Part shown: positions 7,390-18,089 of the stretch, piece after piece
Numbering within the stretch: the first letter of the stretch is position 1
How the letters are laid out: every line of letters begins with the position of its first letter
Source of the DNA: Labilithrix sp.
Lineage (GTDB): Bacteria > Myxococcota_A > Polyangia > Polyangiales > Polyangiaceae
Assembly (NCBI GenBank): GCA_019637225.1
Contig: JAHBWC010000019.1
Coordinates: 34,129-98,128 of the forward strand
Reading direction: 5' to 3'
Length of the DNA: 64,000 nt
Translations under genes and position numbers: made by a program
The notes under the pieces: generated by a model
Database searches by the model: none
Told to the model about the DNA's origin: nothing
What the model saw: the letters and a program-made list of their open reading frames with translations, nothing else

Positions 7390-8652
7390 GTGGTCTCCGC
7401 TCGCCCAAAGCCGCCGCCCGTCGCCCTCGTCACCCGCGAGGCTGAGCTCCGCGACGCCGTCGCGAGGCTGCTCCGGGCGTCGCGCGTCGCGCTCGACATC
7501 GAGTCGAACGGGCTCTTCAAGTACCGGGCGACCCTCTGCACGATGCAGCTCGCCACGGACGACGAGGTCGTCATCGTCGACACCCTCGCCGCGCCGCTCG
7601 GCCCGCTCGCCGAGCTCCTCGGTCCGGGCGGCCCGCGCAAGATCGTCCACGACGTCGCGTTCGACGCGCGCATTCTCGCCGAGGCCGGCCTCGTGCTCGG
7701 CAACGTCCTCGACACGTCGCTCGCCGCGCGGATGCTCGGGCGCACCGCGACCGGGCTCGCGTCGTTGCTCGCGAGCGAGCTCGGCATCACGATGGACAAG
7801 AAGCTCCAGCACCACGACTGGACGGAGCGGCCGCTCCGGAGCCAGCACCTCTCCTACCTCGCGGAGGACGTGCTCCACCTCGGGGACCTCGCCGACAGGC
7901 TCTCGGCCGAGCTCGACGCGCCGGCGGAGAGCGGCGAGCGCGCGATCGCCGACGCGGTCGAGGAGGAGACCCGGTACCGCATCGCGCAGGCGATCGCCGC
8001 CGCGGGCAGCGTCGACCCGCGGCCGCCGTACGTCCGCCTGAAGGGCGTCGACCGCGCGCCGCGCGAGGAGCTGCCGATCCTGCGCCGCCTCGCCGACCTC
8101 CGCGAGGCGAAGGCGAAGAGCCTCGACGTCCCGCCGTACAAGGTCGTCGGGCCGGACGTCCTCTTCGCGATCGCGAAGGCGAAGCCGAGGACGATGGCCG
8201 ACCTCGAGCGCGTCAAGGGAGCGACCGGCGGTCACCGCGCGCGCTCGCTCGCGCCGGCGATGCTCGAGGCCGTGGCTGCGGGGATCGCGGAGGCCGGCGT
8301 CATCCCGGCCGACGAGCGCGCGATGCTCGAGCGCCCGCGCCTTCCGCCTGCCGTCGTGAAGGAGCGCCGCCGGCGCGAGAGCCGGCTTACGGCCTGGCGC
8401 AAGGCCGAAGCGAAGAGGCGGGGCGTCGACGAGCAGGTCATCCTCCCCGGCCACTGCCTGCAGGACCTCGCCGATCTGCCCGACGGGAGCTCGCTCGACG
8501 CCGTCGCCGCCGTGCCCGGCATCGGCGCGTTCCGCGTCGCGCGGGACGGCGCCTCACTCGTCGCCGCGCTCGCCGCGCCGCCGGACGGAGCGGGAGGGAC
8601 GAGCGAGGACGCGCCGCCGGCTCCGATCGCCGGCGAGCCGGAGCCGCCGTGA
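7390..8652 (+). CDS. rnd: Ribonuclease D (DEDDy 3'-5' exoribonuclease with HRDC domains)
   Basis: The 420-residue protein carries a DEDDy exonuclease domain in residues 10-190: Exo I with Asp36 and Glu38 (ALDIESNG), Exo II IVHDVAFDARIL, and Exo III YLAEDVLHLGDL with the Tyr and Asp expected of RNase D. Residues about 205-290 form an HRDC nucleic-acid-binding domain (LRRLADLREAKAKSLD, PPYKVVGPDVLFAIA), and a second HRDC-like domain occupies about 340-400. RNase D trims 3' ends of stable RNAs. GTG 7390 is the start. The stop overlaps the start of lpxB (GTGA), so the two genes are translationally coupled. The C-terminal 30 residues are a low-complexity Pro/Gly/Glu tail. Confidence 0.93.
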   Translation: MVSARPKPPPVALVTREAELRDAVARLLRASRVALDIESNGLFKYRATLCTMQLATDDEVVIVDTLAAPLGPLAELLGPGGPRKIVHDVAFDARILAEAGLVLGNVLDTSLAARMLGRTATGLASLLASELGITMDKKLQHHDWTERPLRSQHLSYLAEDVLHLGDLADRLSAELDAPAESGERAIADAVEEETRYRIAQAIAAAGSVDPRPPYVRLKGVDRAPREELPILRRLADLREAKAKSLDVPPYKVVGPDVLFAIAKAKPRTMADLERVKGATGGHRARSLAPAMLEAVAAGIAEAGVIPADERAMLERPRLPPAVVKERRRRESRLTAWRKAEAKRRGVDEQVILPGHCLQDLADLPDGSSLDAVAAVPGIGAFRVARDGASLVAALAAPPDGAGGTSEDAPPAPIAGEPEPP

Positions 8653-9869
8653 CGCGCGACTGGGCCCCGACCTTCGGTGCGCGCGGATCCACGGAAGGCG
8701 CGCTGCCCGAGCTCCTCGTCGTCGCCGGCGAGGCCTCGGGAGATCGCGCGGCGGCCGCCGTCGTCGCCAAGCTCCGTGGTCGCTGCCGGGCCTTCGGGAT
8801 GGGAGGCGGCGCGCTCCAGCGCGAAGGCGTCGAGCTCCTCGCCGATCTCCGGACGACGACCGCGCTCGGCGTCGGCGAGGTCGCGCGGCGCGCGTACGGC
8901 GTCGGCGTCGCGTGGGGGAGGCTCCGCGCGGCCATCAAGAAGCGCCGGCCGGGAGCGGCGCTGCTCGTCAACTACACCGAGTTCAACGCGCGCCTCGCCC
9001 CGCTCCTGTGGCGCGAGGGCACGCGCGTCCTCTGGTACGGCGCGCCTCAGATCTGGGCCTGGCGCCCCGGTCGCGCCGAGCCGCTGCGCCGGCACCTCGA
9101 TCGTCTCGCCGTGATGCTTCCGTTCGAGGAGCCGCTCTGGCGCCAGCGCGGCGTCGACGCGCACTACGTCGGCCACCCCGCGCTCGAGGATCGCCGCGGT
9201 CCCGAGCACCGCGTCGCCGCGCGCGAGCTCCTCGGGCTGACGCCCTTCGCCTGGGCCGTGGCGATCCTGCCGGGCAGCCGCCCGCACGAGGTCCGGCGGC
9301 TCCTCGAGCCGATGCTCACCGGCTACGAGGCCGTCCGAGGCGATCGCGCGAGCGTCGACGCGCGGGTGATGCTCGCCGCCAGCCTCGACGATCGCACGCG
9401 CGCGTGGGCGAAGGACCTCGCTCGCGCGCGCGGCGTCGAGGCCGTGGACGTCGACGCCCGCGCCGGCGTCGCCTACGCGCTGCCGGCGTTCGACGCCGCG
9501 CTGTGCGCGTCCGGCACGGCGTCGCTCGAGTGCGCGCTCGCCCGCGTCGTGCCGGTGGTCTGTTATCGCGTCGGCTGGGCCACGGAGGTCGGCGCGCGCG
9601 CGCTCCTCGCGACGAGACACGTCGCGCTGCCGAACGTGCTCCTCGGGCGGGAGGCGTTCCCCGAGCTCCTCCAGCGCAATGCCGCGGCCGGCCGCATCGC
9701 CGACGAGCTCGCGCGCGTCCTCGACGAGCGTGACACGCTCCTTGCAACCTGCGCCGAGGTCGAGCAGCTCCTCGGTGACCACCCCTCCCCCTCGCGTGAG
9801 GTCGCCCGCATGCTCGAGCCGTGGCTCGCCGTCCCCGCGGTCGGATCGGGACCGCGGAAGGCGTGCTGA
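8649..9869 (+). CDS. lpxB: Lipid-A-disaccharide synthase
   Basis: LpxB joins UDP-2,3-diacylglucosamine and lipid X to make the lipid A disaccharide at the inner face of the inner membrane. The family signatures are visible: GEASGD at residues 27-32, GAPQIWAWRPGRA, ILPGSRPHEV and SGTASLECAL. The segment equivalent to the E. coli catalytic region APDFN reads YTEFN, replacing the essential Asp by Glu; other LpxB landmarks are intact, so I still call it LpxB. Start is the GTG at 8649 overlapping the rnd stop. The pairing with RNase D is unusual compared with the lpxA-lpxB order of proteobacteria. Confidence 0.9.
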   Translation: MTRDWAPTFGARGSTEGALPELLVVAGEASGDRAAAAVVAKLRGRCRAFGMGGGALQREGVELLADLRTTTALGVGEVARRAYGVGVAWGRLRAAIKKRRPGAALLVNYTEFNARLAPLLWREGTRVLWYGAPQIWAWRPGRAEPLRRHLDRLAVMLPFEEPLWRQRGVDAHYVGHPALEDRRGPEHRVAARELLGLTPFAWAVAILPGSRPHEVRRLLEPMLTGYEAVRGDRASVDARVMLAASLDDRTRAWAKDLARARGVEAVDVDARAGVAYALPAFDAALCASGTASLECALARVVPVVCYRVGWATEVGARALLATRHVALPNVLLGREAFPELLQRNAAAGRIADELARVLDERDTLLATCAEVEQLLGDHPSPSREVARMLEPWLAVPAVGSGPRKAC

Positions 9870-9905
9870 CGGCGCTCACCGCGAGCCGCACCCCCTCGAT
9901 TTTCC

Positions 9906-11696
9906 ATGCGCGCCCTATTCGCCGTCAGCGTCGTCCTCTTCGGTCTGCGGCTCTGGGCGGCGAACCGCGTGGGCTTCGGCGACAGCGAGGCGCTCTATGC
10001 GTCGTGGGCGCTGCATCCGCAGCCGGCGTACCTCGATCACCCGGGGCTCGTCGGCCTCGTCGCGCGCGCGATCGGCGAAGGCGCGGCGCCGACGCCGGCG
10101 CGGACACACGTCGTCACGGCGATCGTCGCGACGCTCGTGCCTTGGCTCGTCGTCGCGGTCGCGCGGGCCGCGGGCGCCGAGAAGCGCCGCGCCGCGGCCG
10201 CGGGCCTGGTGGTCGCCGTCGTCCCCGAGATCGCAGTCGGCCTCTTCGCGCTGACGCCCGATCTGCTCCTCGCGCCGCTGTGGCTCGGCGCGATCGGCCT
10301 CGCCGTCGTGGGGCTCTTGCCGCGCGACGATCGCGGCGGCGACGACGCGGCGTCGGCGCCGGGCGCGCCCTCGATCGGCGCGGCCGGAGCGCTCCTCGGA
10401 GCCGGGCTCCTCGCGGGCGTCGCCGCGTCGGCGAAGGTCTCCGGGCTCCTGCTCGTCGCGGCGCTCGCGACGGCGTACGTCCAGATCGCGCGGTCGAGCG
10501 GAGCCGGGCGCGCCGCGGCGCGCTCGATCTGGCCGTGGGCCGGGCTCGCCGCGGGGCTCGTCGTCGTGTTCCCGTTCGCGCTCTACGAGGCGCGGCTCGG
10601 CTGGCCGATGCTGCGGCATCGCTTCGTCGACACTCAAGAGAACGCGGGGCTCGCGCTTCAGAACCTCGGCGCGCTCGCCGGCGGTCAGCTCGTCTACCTG
10701 TCGCCCGTCGTCGCGTGGCTCGCGCTCGTGGTGGCGCGCGACCTCGTCCGCCGGCGGAACGACGACGTGGCCTCGCGCGTCCTCTTCTTCACCTTCGCCG
10801 TGCCCCTCGTCCCGCTCACCGTCCTCTGCCTCTGGAGCCGGGTCGCCGAGCCTCACTGGCTCGCGCCGCCGCTCCTCGCGCTCCCGATCCACGCAGCGCG
10901 GCGCACGACGAGCGCGCTCCTCTCGACGCGCCTCGTGTCGATCGGCGCCGGCGTGGCGGGCCTGTTCACGCTGCTCGCACACGGCTGGGTGCTCGTGCCC
11001 GCGGCCGGCAAGCTCGTCCCGGCCGACGTCGATCCGAAGACGGACATCGCGAGCGAGCTCTACGGCTGGCCGGACGCGCTCGCGGCCGTTCGCGATCAGA
11101 TGGCGCTCGCCGCGACGCCGTTCGATCCCGAGGGGCGCGAGGTCGTCGTCGTCGGTCCGCACTGGACCGTGTGCGCGCAGGTCCACGCGGCGCTCGCGGG
11201 CGTCCGCGTCGGCTGCGCGACGCCCATCTCCGACGACTTCGATCGCTGGCTTCCGCGCGAGACGTGGCGGCGTGCCGACAACGTCCTCTTCGTCACGGAC
11301 AATCGGTTCCCTGGCGACGGCGCCGACCAGCTCCCCGCGCTCGTCCGCGTCTCGCAGAGCCGCGTCCGGGTCCTCCGCGGCGGACGCACGGCGCGAACGT
11401 TCGACCTCTATCTCTACTCCCGCCGCCACGGCGCCGCGCTCGGGCCGGACCTGCTGCCGGTCGCATCGCCTGAATCGACGGCGGGCGCCGCGCACGTTGG
11501 CGACGCGCTCTCCGCGCCGAGCACGCTCCTTGCGACCGCTCCCGTCCATGACGCGCATCCAGCTCATGTCTCTGGTCTCGGTCGCGCTGCTCGTCCTCGG
11601 CGCGTGCGGGAGCGACGGCGAGGGAAAGAAGGAAGGCGCGGGTTCGAAGAGCGATCCGCCGGCGAGCGCGGGCGAGGCTCCGCTCACCGCCGATGA
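9906..11696 (+). CDS. GT-C family glycosyltransferase (ArnT/PMT-like, GT39/GT83)
   Basis: This is an integral membrane protein of up to 596 residues. Near the N-terminus it has the acidic GT-C motif GDSEALYASW followed by AYLDHPGLVG, the typical site for binding a polyprenyl-phosphate sugar. About ten hydrophobic helices follow (VVAVVPEIAVGLFAL, AAGLVVVFPFALYEA, LVYLSPVVAWLALVVA and others), then a C-terminal soluble domain. It lies 36 bp after lpxB, so it may modify lipid A or another envelope glycolipid. The last 49 codons overlap the next gene in another frame and have no family-like sequence; a stop exists in the +2 frame at 11471-11473, so the true end is probably near 11470 and a base error or frameshift is possible. 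Confidence 0.82.
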   Translation: MRALFAVSVVLFGLRLWAANRVGFGDSEALYASWALHPQPAYLDHPGLVGLVARAIGEGAAPTPARTHVVTAIVATLVPWLVVAVARAAGAEKRRAAAAGLVVAVVPEIAVGLFALTPDLLLAPLWLGAIGLAVVGLLPRDDRGGDDAASAPGAPSIGAAGALLGAGLLAGVAASAKVSGLLLVAALATAYVQIARSSGAGRAAARSIWPWAGLAAGLVVVFPFALYEARLGWPMLRHRFVDTQENAGLALQNLGALAGGQLVYLSPVVAWLALVVARDLVRRRNDDVASRVLFFTFAVPLVPLTVLCLWSRVAEPHWLAPPLLALPIHAARRTTSALLSTRLVSIGAGVAGLFTLLAHGWVLVPAAGKLVPADVDPKTDIASELYGWPDALAAVRDQMALAATPFDPEGREVVVVGPHWTVCAQVHAALAGVRVGCATPISDDFDRWLPRETWRRADNVLFVTDNRFPGDGADQLPALVRVSQSRVRVLRGGRTARTFDLYLYSRRHGAALGPDLLPVASPESTAGAAHVGDALSAPSTLLATAPVHDAHPAHVSGLGRAARPRRVRERRRGKEGRRGFEERSAGERGRGSAHRR

Positions 11697-12642
11697 GCGG
11701 TCGTGCGAGACGCTCTACCGCGCGCAGATCGACTGGACGCACCGCTGCGGCGGCATCCTGAACGAGTCGGCGCACGCCGTCGCGCGGTTCCGGACGCTCT
11801 GCGCGCGCGAGCTCGCCGCCCCCGGGGCCGGAGCCCTCCGTGGAGCGCGGACGAAGTGCGCGGAGCGCCGCAAGACGGCCGCGTGCGACGAGGACCTCCC
11901 GGAGTGCGAGCTGCCGCCGGGCACGCTCGCCGACGGCGCGGCGTGCGCGGTTCGCGCGCAGTGCAAGAGTCGCTACTGCAAGCTCGAGGAGAGCGGCTGC
12001 GGGACGTGCGCCCAGCCCGCGTCCGCCGGCAGCGCCTGCAAGTCGCCGGTCGACTGCGCGTTCGGCCCTAGCGAGGTCGCGAGCTGCGACATCAAGCAGG
12101 GCTCCTCGTCGGGCACCTGCACGGCCTGGAAGGTCGCCAAGACCGGCGAGACGTGCGGCAGCAGCACACTCTGCGATGCGAACAGCCACTGCATGGCGCC
12201 GGAGGAGAACGCGACGACCGGCACCTGCGTGCCGAACGACGACGTCGGCGCGACGTGCGACGGGACACGCGACTGCAAGGTCGGCCTCGTCTGCACCGCG
12301 GGCAAGTGCGGAGCGCGGCCGAAGGCGGGTGAGGCCTGCGGTCAGATCGACGAGTGCGCCGACGGCCTCGCCTGCGACAAGACGTGCAAGCCCGTCTCTT
12401 ACGCGAGCGTCGACGAGACGTGCGACCTCGCCCGCCGCTGCGAGCGCGGGCGCTGCGTGCAGAAGGTGACGCAGGACGCGAACGGTCAGCTCGCGGCCGC
12501 CGGCCCGCCGACCTGCATCGCTCCGATCACCGACGGCGCCGCCTGCGGGCAGGAGCAGACGAACAACGGCCTCGTCTGCGACGAGTTCGCCCGCTGCCTC
12601 GGCGGCAAGTGCCTCCTCGCCGATCCGGCGCGGTGTCAGTGA
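11548..12642 (+). CDS. Cys-rich lipoprotein (Dickkopf/DUF-like repeats), unknown function
   Basis: The ATG at 11548 begins a lipobox signal (LVSVALLVLGACGS), giving 364 residues. After a Lys/Gly/Ser linker comes a helical segment with several Cys (DERSCETLYRAQIDWTHRCGGI), then many short Cys-rich repeats of the type G-x-x-C-x-x-x-x-x-C-x-x-G-L-x-C and GTC/GKC (CDGTRDCKVGLVCTAGKC, CGQIDECADGLACDKTC). Such repeats are common in myxobacterial surface lipoproteins. No enzymatic motif is seen. The first 149 bases overlap the apparent end of the glycosyltransferase gene in a different frame. The downstream end is followed by a strong nested hairpin at 12661-12715. Confidence 0.85.
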   Translation: MTRIQLMSLVSVALLVLGACGSDGEGKKEGAGSKSDPPASAGEAPLTADERSCETLYRAQIDWTHRCGGILNESAHAVARFRTLCARELAAPGAGALRGARTKCAERRKTAACDEDLPECELPPGTLADGAACAVRAQCKSRYCKLEESGCGTCAQPASAGSACKSPVDCAFGPSEVASCDIKQGSSSGTCTAWKVAKTGETCGSSTLCDANSHCMAPEENATTGTCVPNDDVGATCDGTRDCKVGLVCTAGKCGARPKAGEACGQIDECADGLACDKTCKPVSYASVDETCDLARRCERGRCVQKVTQDANGQLAAAGPPTCIAPITDGAACGQEQTNNGLVCDEFARCLGGKCLLADPARCQ

Positions 12643-12660
12643 ACGGCGGTCACGGCTGCG

Positions 12661-12715
12661 CGGACCGGAGACGAAAACGCCGCCGAGCGGATGAGCTCGA
12701 GCGGCGACCGGTCCG
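12661..12715. terminator. Nested hairpin between convergent lipoprotein and bioB genes
   Basis: The outer stem is CGGACCGG (12661-12668) with CCGGTCCG (12708-12715). Inside it are CGCCGC with GCGGCG and CGAGC with GCTCG, all perfect and separated only by small bulges. It fills most of the gap between the two stop codons (12642 and 12716), so it is well placed to terminate or protect both transcripts. There is no clear T-tract. Confidence 0.6.
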
Positions 12716-13678
12716 TCACTCGGCCTCGGCCGACGTCCGCGGCGGCATCGCCTGGAGGCCCGCGTCGCGGATGAGCGCGAGGTCGTCGTCCTCGTCCGGG
12801 TTCGGCGTCGTCAAGAGCTTGTCGCCGTAGAAGATCGAGTTGGCGCCCGCGAGCATGCAGAGCATCTGCGCCTCGCGGCTGAGCGACGAGCGGCCCGCAG
12901 AGAGGCGGACGCGCGACTTCGGCATCAGGATGCGCGCGACGGCGATCATCCGGACGAGGTCGAGCGGATCGACCGGCTTCTGCAGGGCGAGCGGCGTACC
13001 CTCGACCGGGACGAGCGCGTTGATCGGCACGCTCTCGGGCTGCGGCTCGAGGTTCGCGAGCGTGCGGAGCATCTCGCAGCGATCGTCCGCCGTCTCGCCC
13101 ATGCCGATGATGCCGCCGGAGCAGACGGTGATGCCGGCCTTGCGCACGTTGTCGAGCGTGCGGAGGCGGTCGTCGAAGGTACGCGTCTTGATGATCGAGC
13201 GGTAGTGCTCGCGGCTCGTGTCGAGGTTGTGGTTGTAGGCGTCGAGCCCCGCGTCGGCGAGCTTCTTCGCCTGGTTCTCGTCGAGCATGCCGAGCGTGAC
13301 GCACGCCTCGAGGCCGAGGTCCTTCACGCCCTTGACCATCTCGACCACGCGGTCGAACGCCGGGCCGTCCTTCACCTCGCGCCACGCGGCGCCCATGCAG
13401 AACCGCGTCGAGCCGAGCTCCTTGGCGCGGCGCGCGCTCGCGATGACGTGCTGGACGTCGAGCATCTTCTCGGCGTTCGTGCCCGTCTCGTAGTGGCTCG
13501 ACTGCGGGCAGTACGAGCAGTCCTCGGGGCAGCCGCCGGTCTTCACGCTGAGGAGCGTGCAGAGCTGGACCTCGTTGTCGGGGTGGTGCGAGAGGTGCAC
13601 CCGGCGCGCCTCGTCGAGGAGCGGAAGGAGCGGCTGATCGTAGAGAGCGCGGACCTCTTCGCGGCTGAACGTCGGCAT
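12716..13678 (-). CDS. bioB: Biotin synthase (radical SAM)
   Basis: BioB inserts sulfur into dethiobiotin in the last step of biotin synthesis. The 320-residue protein shows the radical SAM cluster CPEDCSYC followed by PQSSHY, the [2Fe-2S] region with YNHNLDTS and [11 protein letters not shown], and AGRSSLS (the arginine cluster ligand) and [14 protein letters not shown] near the C-terminus. The start at ATG 13676-13678 (MPTFSREEV) matches the usual N-terminus; a longer frame to 13801 is unlike the family. It is the only biotin gene in the window. The adjacent gene on the other side is divergent. Confidence 0.97.
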   Translation of the reverse strand: MPTFSREEVRALYDQPLLPLLDEARRVHLSHHPDNEVQLCTLLSVKTGGCPEDCSYCPQSSHYETGTNAEKMLDVQHVIASARRAKELGSTRFCMGAAWREVKDGPAFDRVVEMVKGVKDLGLEACVTLGMLDENQAKKLADAGLDAYNHNLDTSREHYRSIIKTRTFDDRLRTLDNVRKAGITVCSGGIIGMGETADDRCEMLRTLANLEPQPESVPINALVPVEGTPLALQKPVDPLDLVRMIAVARILMPKSRVRLSAGRSSLSREAQMLCMLAGANSIFYGDKLLTTPNPDEDDDLALIRDAGLQAMPPRTSAEAE

Positions 13679-13880
13679 GGGGCGCGGACCATAGCCGATA
13701 AGACGACCCAGCTCCACGCCGGCGCGTGGGCCGGTCTCCCGAGGGGGCGGCGCGCCGTACCCGCGGGATTCGCGGCCCTGCCTCGGGAGGCGGCGCGTCA
13801 TTTGCCGGCGCCGTCGATTTCAGACGCCCGTTCGATCGCCCGGCTTGTGACCGGGCGGGCCCTCCGACAAAGTCGCGCGC

Positions 13881-15230
13881 ATGAACCTTCGCCTCCCCCC
13901 CGCGCGGATCGCCGCCCTCGCCGCGATCGGCCTCGCCTCGCTCGTCGTCACCGGCGCCTGCGGATCCGACCGCGAGGGCTTCGATCCCAACGGCGCGTCG
14001 TCCGGCGACGGCGGCTCGGGCGGGCCCGGCGACTTCGGTCAGTCGTCCGACGCCTCCGCCGACGCGAACGTGACGCCGCCCCGCCTCGGCTGGGTGACGG
14101 GCAAGGTGACGGCGCCCGAAGGGACGGTCCCGATCCGCGGCGCCCTCGTCTACCTCACGAGCACGCCGCCGCCCGCGATCCCCGACGGCGTCCACTGCGA
14201 CACCTGCGTGACGCTCACGCCGTACGAAGGCTACGCGTATTCGAAGAGCGACGGCACGTTCGACGTCCCCGTCTACAAGACGGGCAAGCAGTGGATCGTC
14301 ACGCAGAAGGGCCAGTTTCGTCGCGTCCGCGAGCTCGACGTCCAGCCCGGCGATCAGAGCGTCGCCGGCGACGTCACGCGCCTCCCGCCGGCGAACGACG
14401 CCGCGAACGGCGACACGATCCCGAAGATCGCGATGGCGGTCGGCGGCTTCGACCGCATCGACCGATCGCTGAAGAAGCTCGGCGTGACCGAGTTCTATCG
14501 ATACGGCGACGGCCCGATCAACATCGGCGGCCCGCCGCCGGGCATCAAGACCGGCAAGACCATGCGCGCGCTCACGCAGGACGTCGCGGAGCTGTCGAAG
14601 CACCACATCGTCCTCATGCCCTGCGCGGCGCTCGGCTACACGGAGGGCGAGGGCGGCAACGTCTGCGGCGTCCCGCAGGCGGCCGAGAAGACGGCGTTCG
14701 GGACGTACGTCGACGCGGGCGGCAAGCTCTACGTCACGGACTTCGCCTACGAGGCGATCCGCCAGACGTGGCCGAACATGATCACCTGGTTCGACAACAC
14801 GATGCAGCCGCTGACCGGCACGTCGAGCAAGCAAGGCCACGGCTGCCGCGGCGGCGCGGAGACCAACCCCGGCGAGGCGAAGGACCCCGGCCTCGCGGAC
14901 TGGCTGACGACGATCGGGCACCCCAACCTCGAGCTCAAGGCGAGCTGGACGCGCATCCAGAAGGTCGATCCGCAGCCGGGCGTCGATCCGGACGGCAACC
15001 CGACGACGATCACGCCGAAGGTGTGGATGACCTCGAAGATCAACGCCAACCTCGAGCTCCCCGCGACGGTGAGCTTCGAGCAGAAGTGCGGGCGCGTCCT
15101 CTTCAGCACCTACCACTGCGAGGGCGACGACGGCTCGCAGCTGCTCGCGCAGGAGAAGGCGCTGCTCTACATCCTGCTCGAGGTCGGCGTTTGCGTCGGC
15201 GAGCTCCCGCCGCCCCCGCCGCCGAAGTAG
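13881..15230 (+). CDS. Large lipoprotein with carboxypeptidase-regulatory-like domain
   Basis: The 449-residue product has a lipobox signal (LASLVVTGACGS), a Gly/Ser/Asp linker to residue 60, and a domain near 70-150 (GWVTGKVTAPEGTVPIRGALVYL, YSKSDGTFDVPVYKTG) with the beta pattern of carboxypeptidase regulatory-like (Ig-fold) domains. The remaining part has conserved-looking segments such as HHIVLMPCAALGYTEG, GGKLYVTDFAYE and GRVLFSTYHCEGDD, suggesting a ThuA-like or glutamine-amidotransferase-like fold (the VLFSTYH strand), though I see no complete active site. It ends with a Pro-rich tail. Function is unknown; surface location is likely. Confidence 0.85.
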   Translation: MNLRLPPARIAALAAIGLASLVVTGACGSDREGFDPNGASSGDGGSGGPGDFGQSSDASADANVTPPRLGWVTGKVTAPEGTVPIRGALVYLTSTPPPAIPDGVHCDTCVTLTPYEGYAYSKSDGTFDVPVYKTGKQWIVTQKGQFRRVRELDVQPGDQSVAGDVTRLPPANDAANGDTIPKIAMAVGGFDRIDRSLKKLGVTEFYRYGDGPINIGGPPPGIKTGKTMRALTQDVAELSKHHIVLMPCAALGYTEGEGGNVCGVPQAAEKTAFGTYVDAGGKLYVTDFAYEAIRQTWPNMITWFDNTMQPLTGTSSKQGHGCRGGAETNPGEAKDPGLADWLTTIGHPNLELKASWTRIQKVDPQPGVDPDGNPTTITPKVWMTSKINANLELPATVSFEQKCGRVLFSTYHCEGDDGSQLLAQEKALLYILLEVGVCVGELPPPPPPK

Positions 15231-15243
15231 CCGTCGGCGCGCG

Positions 15244-17012
15244 TCAGGTCTCGTCGTCGCCGAAGCCGGGGCTGCTCTCGCGCTCGCCGCTCTCGCGCTC
15301 GCCCTTGAGGATCCGGCCGATCGTGTTGCGGCCCACGCCGAGGCGGCGCGCGGCCTCGGCCTTGTTGCCCGAGCACGCGTCGACCGTCGCGGCGACGTAG
15401 CGGAGCGTCGCCTCGTCGAGCGTCAGGCCGAGCGGGACCGCCGCCGCCGCGCCGGGCTCGGACGCGAGCGTGGCCTCGGAGGGGCGAACGCCGGCCGCCG
15501 CGGGCGCGCTCCCCGCGCCGGCCGTCGCGACGGGCTTCCGCGCGCGCGGCAGGTGCGCCGCGCCGATGCGCCCGTCGGGGGCGAGGACGATCGCGCTCTC
15601 CACCCAGTGCTCGAGCTCGCGGACGTTCCCCGGCCACGAGTGCGCCCGCATCACGGCGAGCGCGTCGGCGCCGAAGGCGGGCGCCGGCCGCCCGTAGCGC
15701 TTCGCGTACATGTCCGCGAAGTGGATCGCGAGCTGATCCATCTCGCTCACGCCGCGCGTCCTGAGCGGCGGGATCTCGATCTCGACGACGCGCACTCGAT
15801 AGTAGAGATCCTCGCGGAACCGTCCGTCCGCGACGCGCTGCTCGAGGTCCTGGTGGGTCGCGCAGACGACCCGCACGTCCGCCGTCATCGTCTGGCGCCC
15901 GCCGACGCGCTCGAACGTCCGGTCCTGGAGGAAGCGGAGGAGCTTGCCCTGGACGTCCTGCGGGAGGTCTCCGATCTCGTCGAGGAAGAGCGTGCCGCCC
16001 TGCGCGAGCTCGACGCGCCCAGGCACGCGCCGGTCGGCGCCGGTGAAGGCGCCGCGCTCGTGCCCGAAGAGCTCGCTCTCGACGAGCTGGATGGGCAGCG
16101 TCGTGCAGTCGACCGTGACAAAGGGGCCCGCCTGACGGCCCGAGTTGACGTGGATCGCGCGCGAGAAGAGGCCCTTGCCGGTGCCCGTCTCACCGCGGAG
16201 CAGCACCGTCGCGTCGGTCTGCGCGGCGAGCGTGACGCGCTCGTACACCGCGCGGAGCTCGGGGCTCCGGCCGACGATCCGGTTGAACGGGCCGCGGAGC
16301 GTGAGACCGGGACCACCCTCGTCGGCGGGCCGCAGCGTCGTCAGCGACAAGGCCCGCGCGATCTGCCCGGCGAGCGCGAGGAGGTACCGCTCGTCTTCCT
16401 CGTCGAACGCGACCGGAGCCGCGTCGCCCGCGCCGCCGCGGTTCAGCACCTGGACCACGCCGCGCACCGCCCTTCCCTCCTCGCGGATCGGCACCGCGAG
16501 GATCGACCGCGTCGTGTAGCCCGTGGTCCTGTCCACCGAAGGGTCGAAGCGCTCGTCCTTCGACGCGTCCGCGATCCGCACCGCCTCGCCCGTGCGCGCG
16601 ACCCAGCCCGCGATCCCGCGGCCGAGCGGCAGGCGCAGCGCCGGGAGCTCCGGGAGGATCGCGACCCGCGAGACGAGGTCGCCCTTCTCCGCGTCGACGA
16701 GCCAGATGGTCGCGCGCTCGGCGGAGAGAGCCTCGGCGACGCGCTCGCAGGCGGTCGTGAGCAGCGCGTCGAAGTCGACCTCCCGCGTGAGGAGCGAGGA
16801 GAGATCGACGAGCAAGGAGAGACGGTTGACCATCGCGGCGTGCACGTCTCCGGGCTCCGAGGACGCCGTCGGCTCGCCGGGGAGGAGCGCGTGCCTCTCG
16901 AAGTTAGCGACGCCCGCGAGCTTTGTCGCCCCCTCGAGCGTGAGACGTGAGGCCCCCGCGCCGGGCGGCTCGACGCGCCCGGAGGTCCGCGAGCTCCCCG
17001 CGCGGCCGTCGT

Positions 17013-17016
<4 letters not shown>
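15244..17016 (-). CDS. GAF-domain sigma54-dependent transcriptional activator
   Basis: The GTG at 17014-17016 gives 590 residues. Order: a GAF sensor (about 75-225, SLLVDLSSLLTREVDFDALL to ALAGQIARAL), an AAA+ sigma54 activation domain (about 245-475) with Walker A GETGTGKGLF, GAFTGA loop in HERGAFTGADR, Walker B GGTLFLDEIGDLP and WPGNVRELE, then a Fis-type HTH at the C-terminus (GNKAEAARRLGVGRNTIGR). It should activate sigma54 promoters in response to a small ligand or redox signal bound by GAF. The start overlaps the stop of the upstream MBL-fold gene (GTGA), implying co-translation. A Pro/Ala/Gly linker precedes the HTH. Confidence 0.95.
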
Positions 17017-17861
<845 letters not shown>

Positions 17862-18089
17862 GGCGGGCCCGTACTTCAAGAGCGGTGCCAGCCCCGATGA
17901 CCGCGAAATTCTCGCCTGTTCCCGCGAGGAGCGCCAAAGCGGAGCGCCCGATGCGCCGCGCCTGCACCGATAACGATCGCTCATGCGCGCGCCCTCGGGC
18001 CGTGGCGGGCAGCCGCGCGGCGCGCTCCACGGTGGGCTCGAGCGCGTTTCGTGCGGGCCCGGCGCGCCCATCACGTCTATCCTCGCGGC

